Source of the DNA: Staphylococcus lutrae
Lineage (GTDB): Bacteria; Bacillota; Bacilli; Staphylococcales; Staphylococcaceae
DNA length: 64,000 nucleotides
Direction: 5' to 3'
NCBI RefSeq assembly: GCF_002101335.1
Contig: NZ_CP020773.1
Span: forward strand, 1,674,001-1,738,000
The notes beneath the pieces are model-generated. The model was not told the DNA's origin, ran no database searches, and saw only the letters and a list, made by a program, of their open reading frames with translations. Numbering within the stretch: the first letter of the stretch is position 1; every line of letters begins with the position of its first letter. Positions 35,494-43,779 of the stretch are shown here, piece after piece. The translations under genes were made by a program, and so were the position numbers.

Positions 35494-36663
35494 TTGAGTA
35501 AACCATTTGTCATCTTATATCTTAATGTTTTCTTAGTCTTTCTTGGTATTGGGCTGATTATTCCAGTGATACCGATTTATTTGAAAGATTTAAATCTTAC
35601 TGGCGCCGATTTAGGAATAATGGTTGCTGTATTTGCATTGTCTCAAATGGTCGTCTCTCCATTTGGTGGGGCATTAGCAGATCGTTTGGGAAAAAAACAT
35701 ATCATTAGTGTGGGTTTAGTTTTATTTAGTATATCTGAATTTATTTTTGCGGCGAGTCATTCTTTCTCATTACTTATTTTTTCTCGAGTATTAGGTGGCT
35801 TTAGCGCGGGATTGGTCATGCCAGGTGTCACAGGTCTGATTGCCGACTTATCTTCGGAAAAAGATAAAGCGCGCAACTTTGGTTATATGTCGGCAATTGT
35901 TTCTGTAGGGTTTATTTTAGGTCCAGGTGTCGGCGGTTTTTTAGCAGAAATTTCACATCGTTTGCCGTTCGTTTGTGCGGGTATTTTAGGCTTACTAGCT
36001 TTTATAGGTACAGTGATATTTGTTCATGCACCGAATCAGTCATCCATGCAAGGGTTTCGACAATTTGATCGCACAACACTTTTGCAAATCAACTACAAAG
36101 CGTTTATTACGCCAGTAGTTTTGACCCTTATTCTTGCATTGGGCTTGTCCGCATTTGAAACGTTATTTCCGCTTTATACAGCTGATAAAATCGATTTTGA
36201 TCCTGCTGATATTTCTATCGCTATTACAGGCGGAGGGATTTTTGGAGCGATATTCCAAGTGTTTTTCTTTGATAAAATGATTCGTTATATGAGTGAATTA
36301 GTGTTTATCATTTATGCATTGATTTATTCATCTGTGGTTCTGGTGTTATTGATTTTTGCACAGAGTTATTGGCATGTGATGCTGATCAGTTTTATCGTAT
36401 TTATCGGTTTTGATTTAATACGTCCAGCACTAACGAATTATTTCTCAAATATTGCGGGTGATCGACAAGGTTTTGCTGGTGGCATCAATTCGACATTTAC
36501 GAGTTTGGGGAACTTCATTGGTCCGCTGATTGCAGGGACTTTATACGATATCAATATTGAATATCCATTATTAATATCGATTGTACTGATGTTACTCGGT
36601 TGTATGGTGATTTTGATTGAGCGACATTTACGTAAAAATAATAATGGCAGTGCGCGCGACTGA
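35494..36663 (+). CDS. norA: NorA multidrug efflux pump (MFS)
   Basis: 389 residues, twelve membrane helices, DHA1 family. The blocks IGLIIPVIPIYLKDLNLTGADL, VMPGVTGLIAD and the C motif ILGPGVGGF match S. aureus NorA (388 residues) as remembered. It exports fluoroquinolones, dyes and other cationic compounds by proton antiport. The start is taken as TTG 35494, as in S. aureus norA, with GAGGGGAG upstream; GTG 35485 is in frame but overlaps the ribosome site. Confidence 0.93.
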   Translation: MSKPFVILYLNVFLVFLGIGLIIPVIPIYLKDLNLTGADLGIMVAVFALSQMVVSPFGGALADRLGKKHIISVGLVLFSISEFIFAASHSFSLLIFSRVLGGFSAGLVMPGVTGLIADLSSEKDKARNFGYMSAIVSVGFILGPGVGGFLAEISHRLPFVCAGILGLLAFIGTVIFVHAPNQSSMQGFRQFDRTTLLQINYKAFITPVVLTLILALGLSAFETLFPLYTADKIDFDPADISIAITGGGIFGAIFQVFFFDKMIRYMSELVFIIYALIYSSVVLVLLIFAQSYWHVMLISFIVFIGFDLIRPALTNYFSNIAGDRQGFAGGINSTFTSLGNFIGPLIAGTLYDINIEYPLLISIVLMLLGCMVILIERHLRKNNNGSARD

Positions 36664-36749
36664 TTTCAGTGTGAAAGAAGGAATCAACAACCAGGCGGTG
36701 TTTGACACGTCTATGGGGAAGAGTGTCATGCGATGTTGTGCGATTTTCA

Positions 36750-36758
36750 TGATATAAT
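36750..36758 (+). promoter_or_regulatory. Extended -10 promoter of the teichoic-type transferase gene
   Basis: TGATATAAT (TGn plus TATAAT) 38 bases before the start codon; no good -35, as is usual for extended -10 promoters. Confidence 0.5.
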
Positions 36759-36795
36759 AGGAAAAATTGGAACGAACGAGTAGGAGCGAGTAAAG

Positions 36796-39120
36796 ATGCA
36801 AATTAAAATATTAGGTTATAATATTTTTCAAAAAGGTGGGACAACCCGTAGTAATTTAAATTTATTGCAAAGTTTTTTGCGTGCGGGTTATCAAGTGACA
36901 TATGTCAATTATATGCCCTTTCGGCAACGTGATGTTGCCACATTGCGTGCTGAAGAGGGTGAAACGTTAGATGCCGTCAAATTCATGGCATTTCGAGGGG
37001 TGCATTCGTTACGCCATGCGGATTTATTGATATTGACACGAGAAGACTTTTTTATGTTTGCACGTGAAGTCAAACATCGTGCGCCCCAAACGACTATTTT
37101 AGGTGAAATTCATAGTCCATTGGCCTATATTAATCCTCGCATCGACCTTGCATTAGAAGCGATTGATGCCGTGCGTGTGAGCACCCCTGAAATTGCGGAA
37201 GCATTTGAACAACAATATGGCTATCCTCATGTTTTTCCGATGTACGTCAATCATCAACATGTGCATTTTCAATCACAACCTGTCCGTGAGACGCGCAATT
37301 TCTTAATAAAAGCGCGTTTTGAAGATGAGATTAAGGATATTTCATATGTGATTAAGTTAATGCGCTATTTCGTTCATACGAAAGGGCGAACGGATATCCA
37401 TCTCTATTTACAAGGTTATGGACCTTCGTTGACTTTATATGAAAATCTAATTACGGCTTATCAATTAGAACATGTCGTCCATATTAATGCGCAAGAACCA
37501 ACAGATTATATTTATGTGTCAACATCACCCTATGAAACGTTTGGTTATTCCATTTTAGAGGCGTTGGCATCAGGAAACCGCGTATGTTTATATCCTGGAG
37601 AAGACCACGTATTAAAACACATTTATGCGCCATTTCACGCTGTAACATGGCTGCGTAAATCGTTTGAAGAAGATGCAGAGGCAATGTTAGCTATGGTGAA
37701 AGGGTCTTATACAGAAGAGGAACGTGAAGCCGATGTACAGATTTTCCACACGCACATTGCACAACATCAAGGGGCAGAAGCGCTCGTTCAAAAGACGATG
37801 GCAGTTGCTCGACAGCATCCTATTGATATTGCACAATTACGAAAACCAAAAGTAAAAGCCCGTCGTCATTATCTCCAAAATGTATTGAAGCGGACTGCAA
37901 TAAAAGCAAAAGAAGCGGTTGAATTGGCGCCGAAAAGTCCAATTCGTAAAGGGTCACGCTTGTACACGATGACACGAAAAGGATTGTTCAAGCTCGAAGC
38001 ACAATTAAAAAAATTTCAAAATCAACGGCGACAAGTTTCTCGTGAAGCGATATTTATCGAATCATTTCATGGTAAAAACTTTTCCGGTGATCCAAAAGCG
38101 ATTGCCTGTGCGATACAACGACTTTATCCTACGTTTAAGATTTATGTCAGTGCGGCAGACCCATTAGTAGAAATGGAAATTAGAGCGTTTGGTATGACCC
38201 CTGTGCGCTTTGGGACGCGTGCATATATTCGGTCATTCGAGCAATGTCGTTACGTGGTGATTAACGGAAATCTTTGGGATAGGTTGACCAAACATCCAGA
38301 TCAACAAGTGATTCAGACGTGGCATGGTTTCCCATTAAAACGGATGGTCAATGATCTTGTGGATCCGATAGAGCGTCAAAAGCAAGCAGAACAGTTCAAA
38401 CCACGGATGCATAAATGGGATGTCCTGCTTTCGTCATCTGATCGATATGAAACTTATATTCGTTCGGCTTTTCGACTAGAAACGCATCCCAATTTGACAG
38501 TGCTACGTGAAGGTGCTCCAAGAAATAGTTTGTTATTACGCCATCAAGATGATTTGGAAATGTGGCTTACCATTCAAGAAAAGTATTTCTTTGAACGCGA
38601 TGAAACGAAACAATATATTTTATTCTGTCCAACTTGGCGAAAAAATAGTCGTAAATCCATTTCGAATTTAGATATCGTTGCGTTGTTGGAAAGTCTTCCT
38701 TCTTCTTATGAGATCATTGTCAAATTACATCCCAATGAAGGGCATTTACGCACGCAGTATCAAAATTTACATCCGCGCGTCCACTGCTTTTTCAATGAAA
38801 TGGTAGATATTCAAGAACTTTATTTGATTTCAGCGGTACTGATTTCGGATTATTCTTCAGCAATGTTTGATTACGCACATTTGAACCGTCCGATTTTTCT
38901 ACTTGATGAAGACACGGGACGTTATCGTCAAGATATTGGTTTTTATTTCGATATTGCTGAATTTCCAAGTATTCAACAAGTGACAACGGATGTTGCCGAA
39001 TTGAGTCAGTCTATCCGCAATGCACAACACGTCAATCATCAAAAAATAACGACTGAATTGATGACTTTTGATCATCGCAATGCAGATATACAAATTGTAG
39101 CGTCAATATTGAAACGTTAA
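36796..39120 (+). CDS. Bifunctional GT4-like / CDP-glycerol glycerophosphotransferase
   Basis: 774 residues in two parts. Residues 1-340 look like a GT-B glycosyltransferase of family 4 type, with the EX7E motif as ETFGYSILEAL near 250. Residues about 410-774 are a TagF/TarF-type glycerophosphotransferase with TWHGFPLKRM and LISDYSSAMFDYAHLNRP, its CDP-glycerol-binding signatures. A basic linker (about 340-400) joins them and may bind the membrane. It should add a sugar and glycerol phosphate to a wall polymer, possibly a teichoic acid, at the inner membrane face. No other teichoic genes are adjacent. I do not recall an S. aureus counterpart at this locus. Confidence 0.85.
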   Translation: MQIKILGYNIFQKGGTTRSNLNLLQSFLRAGYQVTYVNYMPFRQRDVATLRAEEGETLDAVKFMAFRGVHSLRHADLLILTREDFFMFAREVKHRAPQTTILGEIHSPLAYINPRIDLALEAIDAVRVSTPEIAEAFEQQYGYPHVFPMYVNHQHVHFQSQPVRETRNFLIKARFEDEIKDISYVIKLMRYFVHTKGRTDIHLYLQGYGPSLTLYENLITAYQLEHVVHINAQEPTDYIYVSTSPYETFGYSILEALASGNRVCLYPGEDHVLKHIYAPFHAVTWLRKSFEEDAEAMLAMVKGSYTEEEREADVQIFHTHIAQHQGAEALVQKTMAVARQHPIDIAQLRKPKVKARRHYLQNVLKRTAIKAKEAVELAPKSPIRKGSRLYTMTRKGLFKLEAQLKKFQNQRRQVSREAIFIESFHGKNFSGDPKAIACAIQRLYPTFKIYVSAADPLVEMEIRAFGMTPVRFGTRAYIRSFEQCRYVVINGNLWDRLTKHPDQQVIQTWHGFPLKRMVNDLVDPIERQKQAEQFKPRMHKWDVLLSSSDRYETYIRSAFRLETHPNLTVLREGAPRNSLLLRHQDDLEMWLTIQEKYFFERDETKQYILFCPTWRKNSRKSISNLDIVALLESLPSSYEIIVKLHPNEGHLRTQYQNLHPRVHCFFNEMVDIQELYLISAVLISDYSSAMFDYAHLNRPIFLLDEDTGRYRQDIGFYFDIAEFPSIQQVTTDVAELSQSIRNAQHVNHQKITTELMTFDHRNADIQIVASILKR

Positions 39121-39146
39121 TTTTTCGAGAAAAGGTGTATGTAAGT

Positions 39147-39626
39147 ATGGTGAAACAGAAGAAAACGAATGCAATGCGACAACTGGATCGGGCTAAAGTG
39201 ACTTATGAAGTGCGGACGTTCGAAGTTGGAGGCGCACATATGGATGGCCGTGAAGTGGCAGAACGAATTGCAGCGACAACAGAAGAAGTGTATAAAACAC
39301 TCGTGCTCGAAAATGACCGACATGAGCACTTTGTTTTTGTTATTCCAGTGGCTGCACATTTAGATATGAAAGCCGCGGCTTCTGCGGTTGGCGAAAAGAA
39401 ATTACACTTAATGCCACTCGATGATTTGAAAAAAGTGACAGGTTACGTCCGTGGCGGATGTTCACCTATTGGTATGAAAACACATTTCCCCACAGTTGTG
39501 GATGCAACGGTACAAGCGCAACAGCGAATCTTTGTGAGTGCCGGCCTCCGTGGGGTTCAAATGGGGTTGGCGCCAGAGGCATTAATCACAATGAGTCGTG
39601 CAACTGTGAGTCATGTGATTCAATAA
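39147..39626 (+). CDS. YbaK/EbsC-type Cys-tRNA(Pro) deacylase
   Basis: 159 residues, YbaK/ProX-type editing domain with KTLVLEND, the catalytic Lys region LKKVTGYVRGGCSPIGMKTHFP and GLRGVQMGLAP. It hydrolyses Cys-tRNA(Pro) mis-charged by prolyl-tRNA synthetase. AAAGGTG ten bases upstream favours this ATG over 39135. Twenty-six bases after the transferase gene, so perhaps co-transcribed. Confidence 0.9.
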   Translation: MVKQKKTNAMRQLDRAKVTYEVRTFEVGGAHMDGREVAERIAATTEEVYKTLVLENDRHEHFVFVIPVAAHLDMKAAASAVGEKKLHLMPLDDLKKVTGYVRGGCSPIGMKTHFPTVVDATVQAQQRIFVSAGLRGVQMGLAPEALITMSRATVSHVIQ

Positions 39627-39668
39627 TGATGATAGGTGCAAGAACCAATATTCATCGTTAAATAACAC

Positions 39669-39718
39669 AATGCGCAAGGTCGTTTTAGACATTTTCTGAA
39701 ATGACTTTGCGCATTTTT
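39669..39718 (+). terminator. Terminator after the YbaK gene
   Basis: AATGCGCAA and GTC pair with GAC and TTGCGCATT, followed by TTTT. Confidence 0.85.
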
Positions 39719-39814
39719 AGTTGTAAGTGGTGGTGCGATAACGTCTGGACCATTCGATTAAATATAAAAAATGAGTAACAATGTGATTGAATTCGATAGT
39801 TTCAATAGAAATTA

Positions 39815-39850
39815 TGATTGATTGTGATTGTTTTTGATTGAAAGTGATTG
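39815..39850 (+). promoter_or_regulatory. FruR operator: four phased TGATTG repeats
   Basis: TGATTG begins at 39815, 39825, 39835 and 39845, exactly 10 bp apart, with a further overlapping copy at 39819 and one at 39784. The last copy overlaps the -35 hexamer of the fru promoter. Helically phased direct repeats are typical for DeoR-family regulators such as FruR. Confidence 0.7.
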
Positions 39851-39876
39851 AATTATGAAAGCGAATACATTATAAT
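39848..39876 (+). promoter_or_regulatory. Promoter of fruRKA
   Basis: -35 TTGAAT (39848-39853), 17-base spacer, -10 TATAAT (39871-39876), 23 bases before the fruR start. Confidence 0.7.
39855..39870 (+). promoter_or_regulatory. cre site (CcpA) between -35 and -10 of fruRKA
   Basis: ATGAAAGCGAATACAT fits the cre consensus WTGNAANCGNWWNCAW at every position and fills the promoter spacer, so CcpA binding should repress the operon when glucose is present. Confidence 0.7.
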
Positions 39877-39899
39877 AAAATTAATTCGAGGTGATGAGA

Positions 39900-40655
39900 T
39901 TGTTAACAGAAAAAAGACATGCGCTCATTTTATCAGCACTTGAGCAACACCAATTTTTGTCGCTCCAACACTTAATTGAATATACAGGGTGTAGTGCTTC
40001 AACAGTGCGACGTGATTTATCTAAACTTCAAGATGACGGGAAGTTGACACGCGTTCATGGGGGAGCAAAATTGGTGCACGATCATAGAGAACTGGAACTT
40101 CATGAGAAACGGACGCAACATATTGAAGAAAAGATTGAGATAGCGAAAAGAGCCGCACAGCTGGTCAACGAGGGGGATTGTATTTATTTGGATGCCGGTT
40201 CAACGACTTTGGAAATGATTCCATTTTTAAAAGCGCAGGATTTGACGGTAGTGACGAATGGTTTATCACATGTGGACGCATTATTAAAACACGGCATAAC
40301 GACTAAATTGATTGGTGGCGATGTGAAAGCGAATACTTTAGCGATTGTTGGTAGTCGAGCGGTCGCGTTTTTGCAACAATATCGTTTCAATAAAGCTTTT
40401 CTTGGGGTGAATGGTATTGATTGTGAGGCTGGATTGACGACGCCGGATGAACGTGAAGCGGTCATTAAAGAAACGGCAACGAAAAATGCACAACAAACCT
40501 ATGTATTAGCAGATCAATCAAAATTTAATCATCAGTATTTAGCGGCGATTCACTTACCAGACATACCGATCGTAATAACATCAGAAAACGCGCGCGAAAT
40601 CAGCAATTTTAATATTTATAGTACACAATTTGAAATATTAGGAGGACGCATATGA
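39900..40655 (+). CDS. fruR: FruR, DeoR-family fructose operon regulator
   Basis: 251 residues. N-terminal DeoR helix-turn-helix (LQHLIEYTGCSASTVRRDLSKLQDDG), C-terminal sugar-phosphate sensor domain with GSTTLEMIPFL and the LGVNGIDCEAGLT region. Fructose 1-phosphate is the usual effector of such regulators. The start is uncertain: TTG 39900 fits GAGGTGA and the MLTEKRH start typical of DeoR proteins; GTG 39891 and ATG 39894 are alternatives. The stop overlaps the fruK start by four bases. Confidence 0.92.
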   Translation: MLTEKRHALILSALEQHQFLSLQHLIEYTGCSASTVRRDLSKLQDDGKLTRVHGGAKLVHDHRELELHEKRTQHIEEKIEIAKRAAQLVNEGDCIYLDAGSTTLEMIPFLKAQDLTVVTNGLSHVDALLKHGITTKLIGGDVKANTLAIVGSRAVAFLQQYRFNKAFLGVNGIDCEAGLTTPDEREAVIKETATKNAQQTYVLADQSKFNHQYLAAIHLPDIPIVITSENAREISNFNIYSTQFEILGGRI

Positions 40656-41575
40656 TTTACACAGTGACTTTTAATCCATCCGTTGATTATGTCATGGTGG
40701 TTGATGACTTTGTAGAAGGTGGTTTGAATCGAACGACGTCAACAAGTAAATTTGCAGGGGGAAAAGGGATTAATGTCTCTCGTGTACTTCAAACATTACA
40801 AGTGCCGTCTATTGCGCTCGGGTTTGTCGGGGGCTTTCCTGGTCAATGGATTGAGCAAGCGCTCAAACTAGAAGGGATTCAAACATCATTTATTTCTATC
40901 AATGATGAGACACGAGTCAATGTAAAACTGAAAAGTCAACAAGAGACAGAAATCAATGCAGCCGGTCCACGCATCACAGAAGATCAAATCGAAAGCTTGT
41001 TCGAACAAATTCGAAATACCTCATCAGAGGACACCGTCGTTGTTGCAGGAAGTGTGCCTTTAAGTCTGCCAAAGACGATGTATGTCGATATTGCTAAAAT
41101 CGTACAACAAACAGGGGCACAGTTGATTGTGGATGCGGAGAAATCTTTAATTGAAGGCGTGTTACCATATCACCCCTTGTTCATTAAGCCGAATTTACAT
41201 GAATTAGAAGAAATTTTTGGCATTACCATTAAAACTGAACGCGAGGTGTTGATGTATGCACGTCGTTTAGTCGATCGAGGCGCGCAATCTGTCATTGTTA
41301 CATTAGGTGGAGAAGGGGCAATATATGTTGATGATACTGAAGCGTATAAAATGTCTGTTCCACAACAACCAGTTGTCAATACAGTCGGTGCGGGTGATAG
41401 TACGGTGGCAGGATTACTCGCAGGTCTTTCCCAACGGCAAACTTTGCCAGATGCATTAACTTTAGCGGTTGCATCAGGTTCTGCGACGGCCTTTAATGAA
41501 GATTTGGCCGATGTTGAATCAATTCGAGCACTTCAAGCACATGTGACGATAGAACCATTAAAGGTGGAGGAATAA
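40652..41575 (+). CDS. fruK: 1-phosphofructokinase FruK
   Basis: 307 residues, PfkB family. N-terminal TFNPSVDYV, the KFAGGKGINVSRVL motif, and the C-terminal NTVGAGDSTVAGLLAG with the catalytic Asp. It phosphorylates fructose 1-phosphate to the 1,6-bisphosphate. GGAGG precedes the ATG, which overlaps the end of fruR. Confidence 0.95.
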   Translation: MIYTVTFNPSVDYVMVVDDFVEGGLNRTTSTSKFAGGKGINVSRVLQTLQVPSIALGFVGGFPGQWIEQALKLEGIQTSFISINDETRVNVKLKSQQETEINAAGPRITEDQIESLFEQIRNTSSEDTVVVAGSVPLSLPKTMYVDIAKIVQQTGAQLIVDAEKSLIEGVLPYHPLFIKPNLHELEEIFGITIKTEREVLMYARRLVDRGAQSVIVTLGGEGAIYVDDTEAYKMSVPQQPVVNTVGAGDSTVAGLLAGLSQRQTLPDALTLAVASGSATAFNEDLADVESIRALQAHVTIEPLKVEE

Positions 41576-41576
41576 T

Positions 41577-43475
41577 ATGAGAATTACAACGTTACTCACG
41601 AAAGAAACGATAGCAATGAATCTGACTGCTACATCGAAAGCGGCGGTGATTAATGAACTGGCTCAACAATTAAATCAAGCCGGAAAGTTAAACGATTTGG
41701 AGGGCTACATCAAGGCGATTCAGGCGCGCGAACAACAAAGTTCGACAGGGGTAGGTGAAGGCATTGCGATTCCCCATGCAAAAGTCGAAGCGGTCAATAC
41801 GCCGGCTATCGCCTTTGGTAAAACGCAGCAAGGTATCGATTATGAGAGCTTAGACGGCGCACCTGCACATTTATTTTTTATGATTGCAGCGCCTGCGACA
41901 GGTGCACAAACACATTTAGATGCTTTAGCAAAATTATCAGGGATTTTAATGCATGCACACGTGCGTCAACAGTTGCTTGATGCTGAGACACCAGAAGATG
42001 TACTGGCAATCATTGATCAAGCAGATGAAGCGGTTGCTGAAGAAGCTATGGATGTCGCGAGTGAAACTGTACCGGATGCAGACGAAGGGCCATACGTTTT
42101 GGCTGTAACCGCTTGTCCTACAGGTATCGCACATACGTATATGGCGCGAGATGCATTGAAAAAGCAAGCTGAGGCAATGGGCGTTCGCATCAAAGTTGAA
42201 ACAAATGGTGCAAGCGGGATTAAAAATAAATTAACCGCACAAGACATCGAACGTGCAACGGGGGTCATTGTTGCCGCAGATGTGCATGTTGAAATGAATC
42301 GTTTTAACGGTAAAAATGTTGTTGAAGTGTCGGTAGCAGATGGCATTAAAAAGCCGGAAGCATTGATTCGTTCTGCATTAGATACTTCACGTCCGCCGTT
42401 TGTTGCCGATCATCAGACAACAGACAAGAAAAGCGCTGAAAAATTGAGCGTCGGCAAAACCATTTATAAACATTTAATGAATGGGGTATCTAATATGTTG
42501 CCGCTAGTCATTGCAGGAGGTATTTTAATGGCCATTGTATTTATGATTCATCCAGATGCAATGGATCCGAGTAGTAGCCATTATAATGCATTTGCGGCCA
42601 CATTGTGGGAAATCGGGAATAAAAGCGCCTTTACATTAATTATCCCGATTTTGTCCGGTTACATTGCACGGAGTATTGCGGATAAACCTGGTTTTGCAGC
42701 TGGGCTCGTTGGTGGGATGTTAGCGGTATCGGGTCATTCCGGCTTTTTAGGTGGCATCATTGCCGGTTTCTTGGCGGGATACTTAACGCTAGGCATTAAA
42801 AAAGTCACAAAAAACTTTCCAGAAATGTTGGAAGGCTTAAAACCGACATTAATTTATCCTATTGTGTCTGTGGTTGTGACCGGTTTGTTGATGATTTATA
42901 TTTTTAATACACCTGCTGCATGGCTCAATAACGTCCTAACTTCAGGATTGAACCATTTATCGGGAAGCAACGTCGTGATACTTGGCATCGTTATTGGTGG
43001 CATGATGGCGATTGATATGGGTGGTCCGTTTAATAAAGCCGCCTATGTATTTAGTACAGCAGCATTAACAGCAGGGAATGCATCCCCTATTACAGCAGCA
43101 ATGGTTGGTGGAATGGTGCCACCGATTGCTGTGGCGATTGCCATGATGATTTTCCGCGCTAAATTCACAAAAGAGCAACGGGGCGCGATAGTTCCAAACT
43201 TCATCATGGGTGGCAGTTTTATTACTGAAGGAGCGATTCCTTTTGCAGCCGCCGATCCGTTACGGGTGATTCCTTCAATGATGCTCGGTTCAGGTATTAG
43301 CGGAGGATTAGCGTTGTTATGGGGAGCAAGCATTAAAGCACCACACGGCGGCTTATTTGTGATTATTGGTACAGACCCTGGTCATGCGCTACTGACGATA
43401 CTTGCCATTTTAATTGGTTCCGTCGTTAGTGCGGTATGTTACGGTATACTTAAGCCGTCACCAAGTCAAATATAA
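41577..43475 (+). CDS. fruA: Fructose PTS permease FruA (EIIABC)
   Basis: 632 residues in the order EIIA (1-150; phospho-His67 in GIAIPHAKVEA), EIIB (about 172-270; phospho-Cys180 in AVTACPTGIAHTYMA) and EIIC (about 285-630, eight or more membrane segments, with DMGGPFNKAAYVFS). It takes up fructose as fructose 1-phosphate using HPr. One base after the fruK stop; last gene of the operon. Confidence 0.95.
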   Translation: MRITTLLTKETIAMNLTATSKAAVINELAQQLNQAGKLNDLEGYIKAIQAREQQSSTGVGEGIAIPHAKVEAVNTPAIAFGKTQQGIDYESLDGAPAHLFFMIAAPATGAQTHLDALAKLSGILMHAHVRQQLLDAETPEDVLAIIDQADEAVAEEAMDVASETVPDADEGPYVLAVTACPTGIAHTYMARDALKKQAEAMGVRIKVETNGASGIKNKLTAQDIERATGVIVAADVHVEMNRFNGKNVVEVSVADGIKKPEALIRSALDTSRPPFVADHQTTDKKSAEKLSVGKTIYKHLMNGVSNMLPLVIAGGILMAIVFMIHPDAMDPSSSHYNAFAATLWEIGNKSAFTLIIPILSGYIARSIADKPGFAAGLVGGMLAVSGHSGFLGGIIAGFLAGYLTLGIKKVTKNFPEMLEGLKPTLIYPIVSVVVTGLLMIYIFNTPAAWLNNVLTSGLNHLSGSNVVILGIVIGGMMAIDMGGPFNKAAYVFSTAALTAGNASPITAAMVGGMVPPIAVAIAMMIFRAKFTKEQRGAIVPNFIMGGSFITEGAIPFAAADPLRVIPSMMLGSGISGGLALLWGASIKAPHGGLFVIIGTDPGHALLTILAILIGSVVSAVCYGILKPSPSQI

Positions 43476-43498
43476 TAAGGGGCTCAAGACCATGGTAT

Positions 43499-43540
43499 GG
43501 GGAATGATTCACGACAGCACGTTGTGAATCGTTCCCTTTT
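43499..43540 (+). terminator. Terminator of fruRKA
   Basis: GGGAATGATTCAC pairs with GTGAATCGTTCCC (one wobble), followed by TTTT. Confidence 0.75.
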
Positions 43541-43592
43541 ACGTTTTTGAGAACATAGGAGAGTGCCCGTCGACACGACTCCCATAGGTTCA

Positions 43593-43601
43593 TGGTATAA
43601 T
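43593..43601 (+). promoter_or_regulatory. Extended -10 promoter of the mpfA-like gene
   Basis: TGGTATAAT (TGn plus TATAAT). It implies a 5' leader of about 165-170 bases before the TTG start. Confidence 0.5.
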
Positions 43602-43652
43602 TCTACTAGAAATTATGGTAAGATAAAATTAATAATTTTGTGTCTGGAGGGA

Positions 43653-43732
43653 GCTCAATGGGAAGGATTTAGCAATCGTTATGAAACATTGTTACAATAG
43701 CCAATACAAGAATGCATTGCTTTCTGTTGAGC
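43653..43732 (+). promoter_or_regulatory. Structured 5' leader of the mpfA-like gene
   Basis: GCTCAATGGGAA (43653-43664) pairs with TTCTGTTGAGC (43722-43732) including several G-U pairs. Inside it AGCAAT (43671-43676) pairs with ATTGCT (43716-43721). The arms thus form one long interrupted stem with a roughly 39-base apical part holding a small ATTG/CAAT hairpin. It matches no riboswitch class I know. Confidence 0.45.
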
Positions 43733-43745
43733 GATGTCAATTAAC

Positions 43746-43779
43746 GGAGGTGAATCCCTATCTATTAGGGAACTAATTG
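43746..43779 (+). promoter_or_regulatory. Unusual ribosome site: hairpin between Shine-Dalgarno and TTG start
   Basis: GGAGG (43746-43750) lies 26 bases before the forced TTG start at 43777. Between them TCCCTA (43755-43760) and TAGGGA (43766-43771) form a 6-bp stem with a 5-base loop. Folding it leaves an effective spacing of about nine bases. An in-frame TAA at 43774-43776 rules out any upstream start. Confidence 0.55.

Noticed and set aside
36000..40000. Genomic island around the teichoic-type transferase
   Set aside because: No integrase, transposase, attachment repeats or tRNA nearby; codon use looks like the neighbours.
43653..43732. mpfA leader as a known M-box or Mn riboswitch
   Set aside because: The conserved core sequences of the ykoK (M-box) and yybP-ykoY classes are not recognisable.
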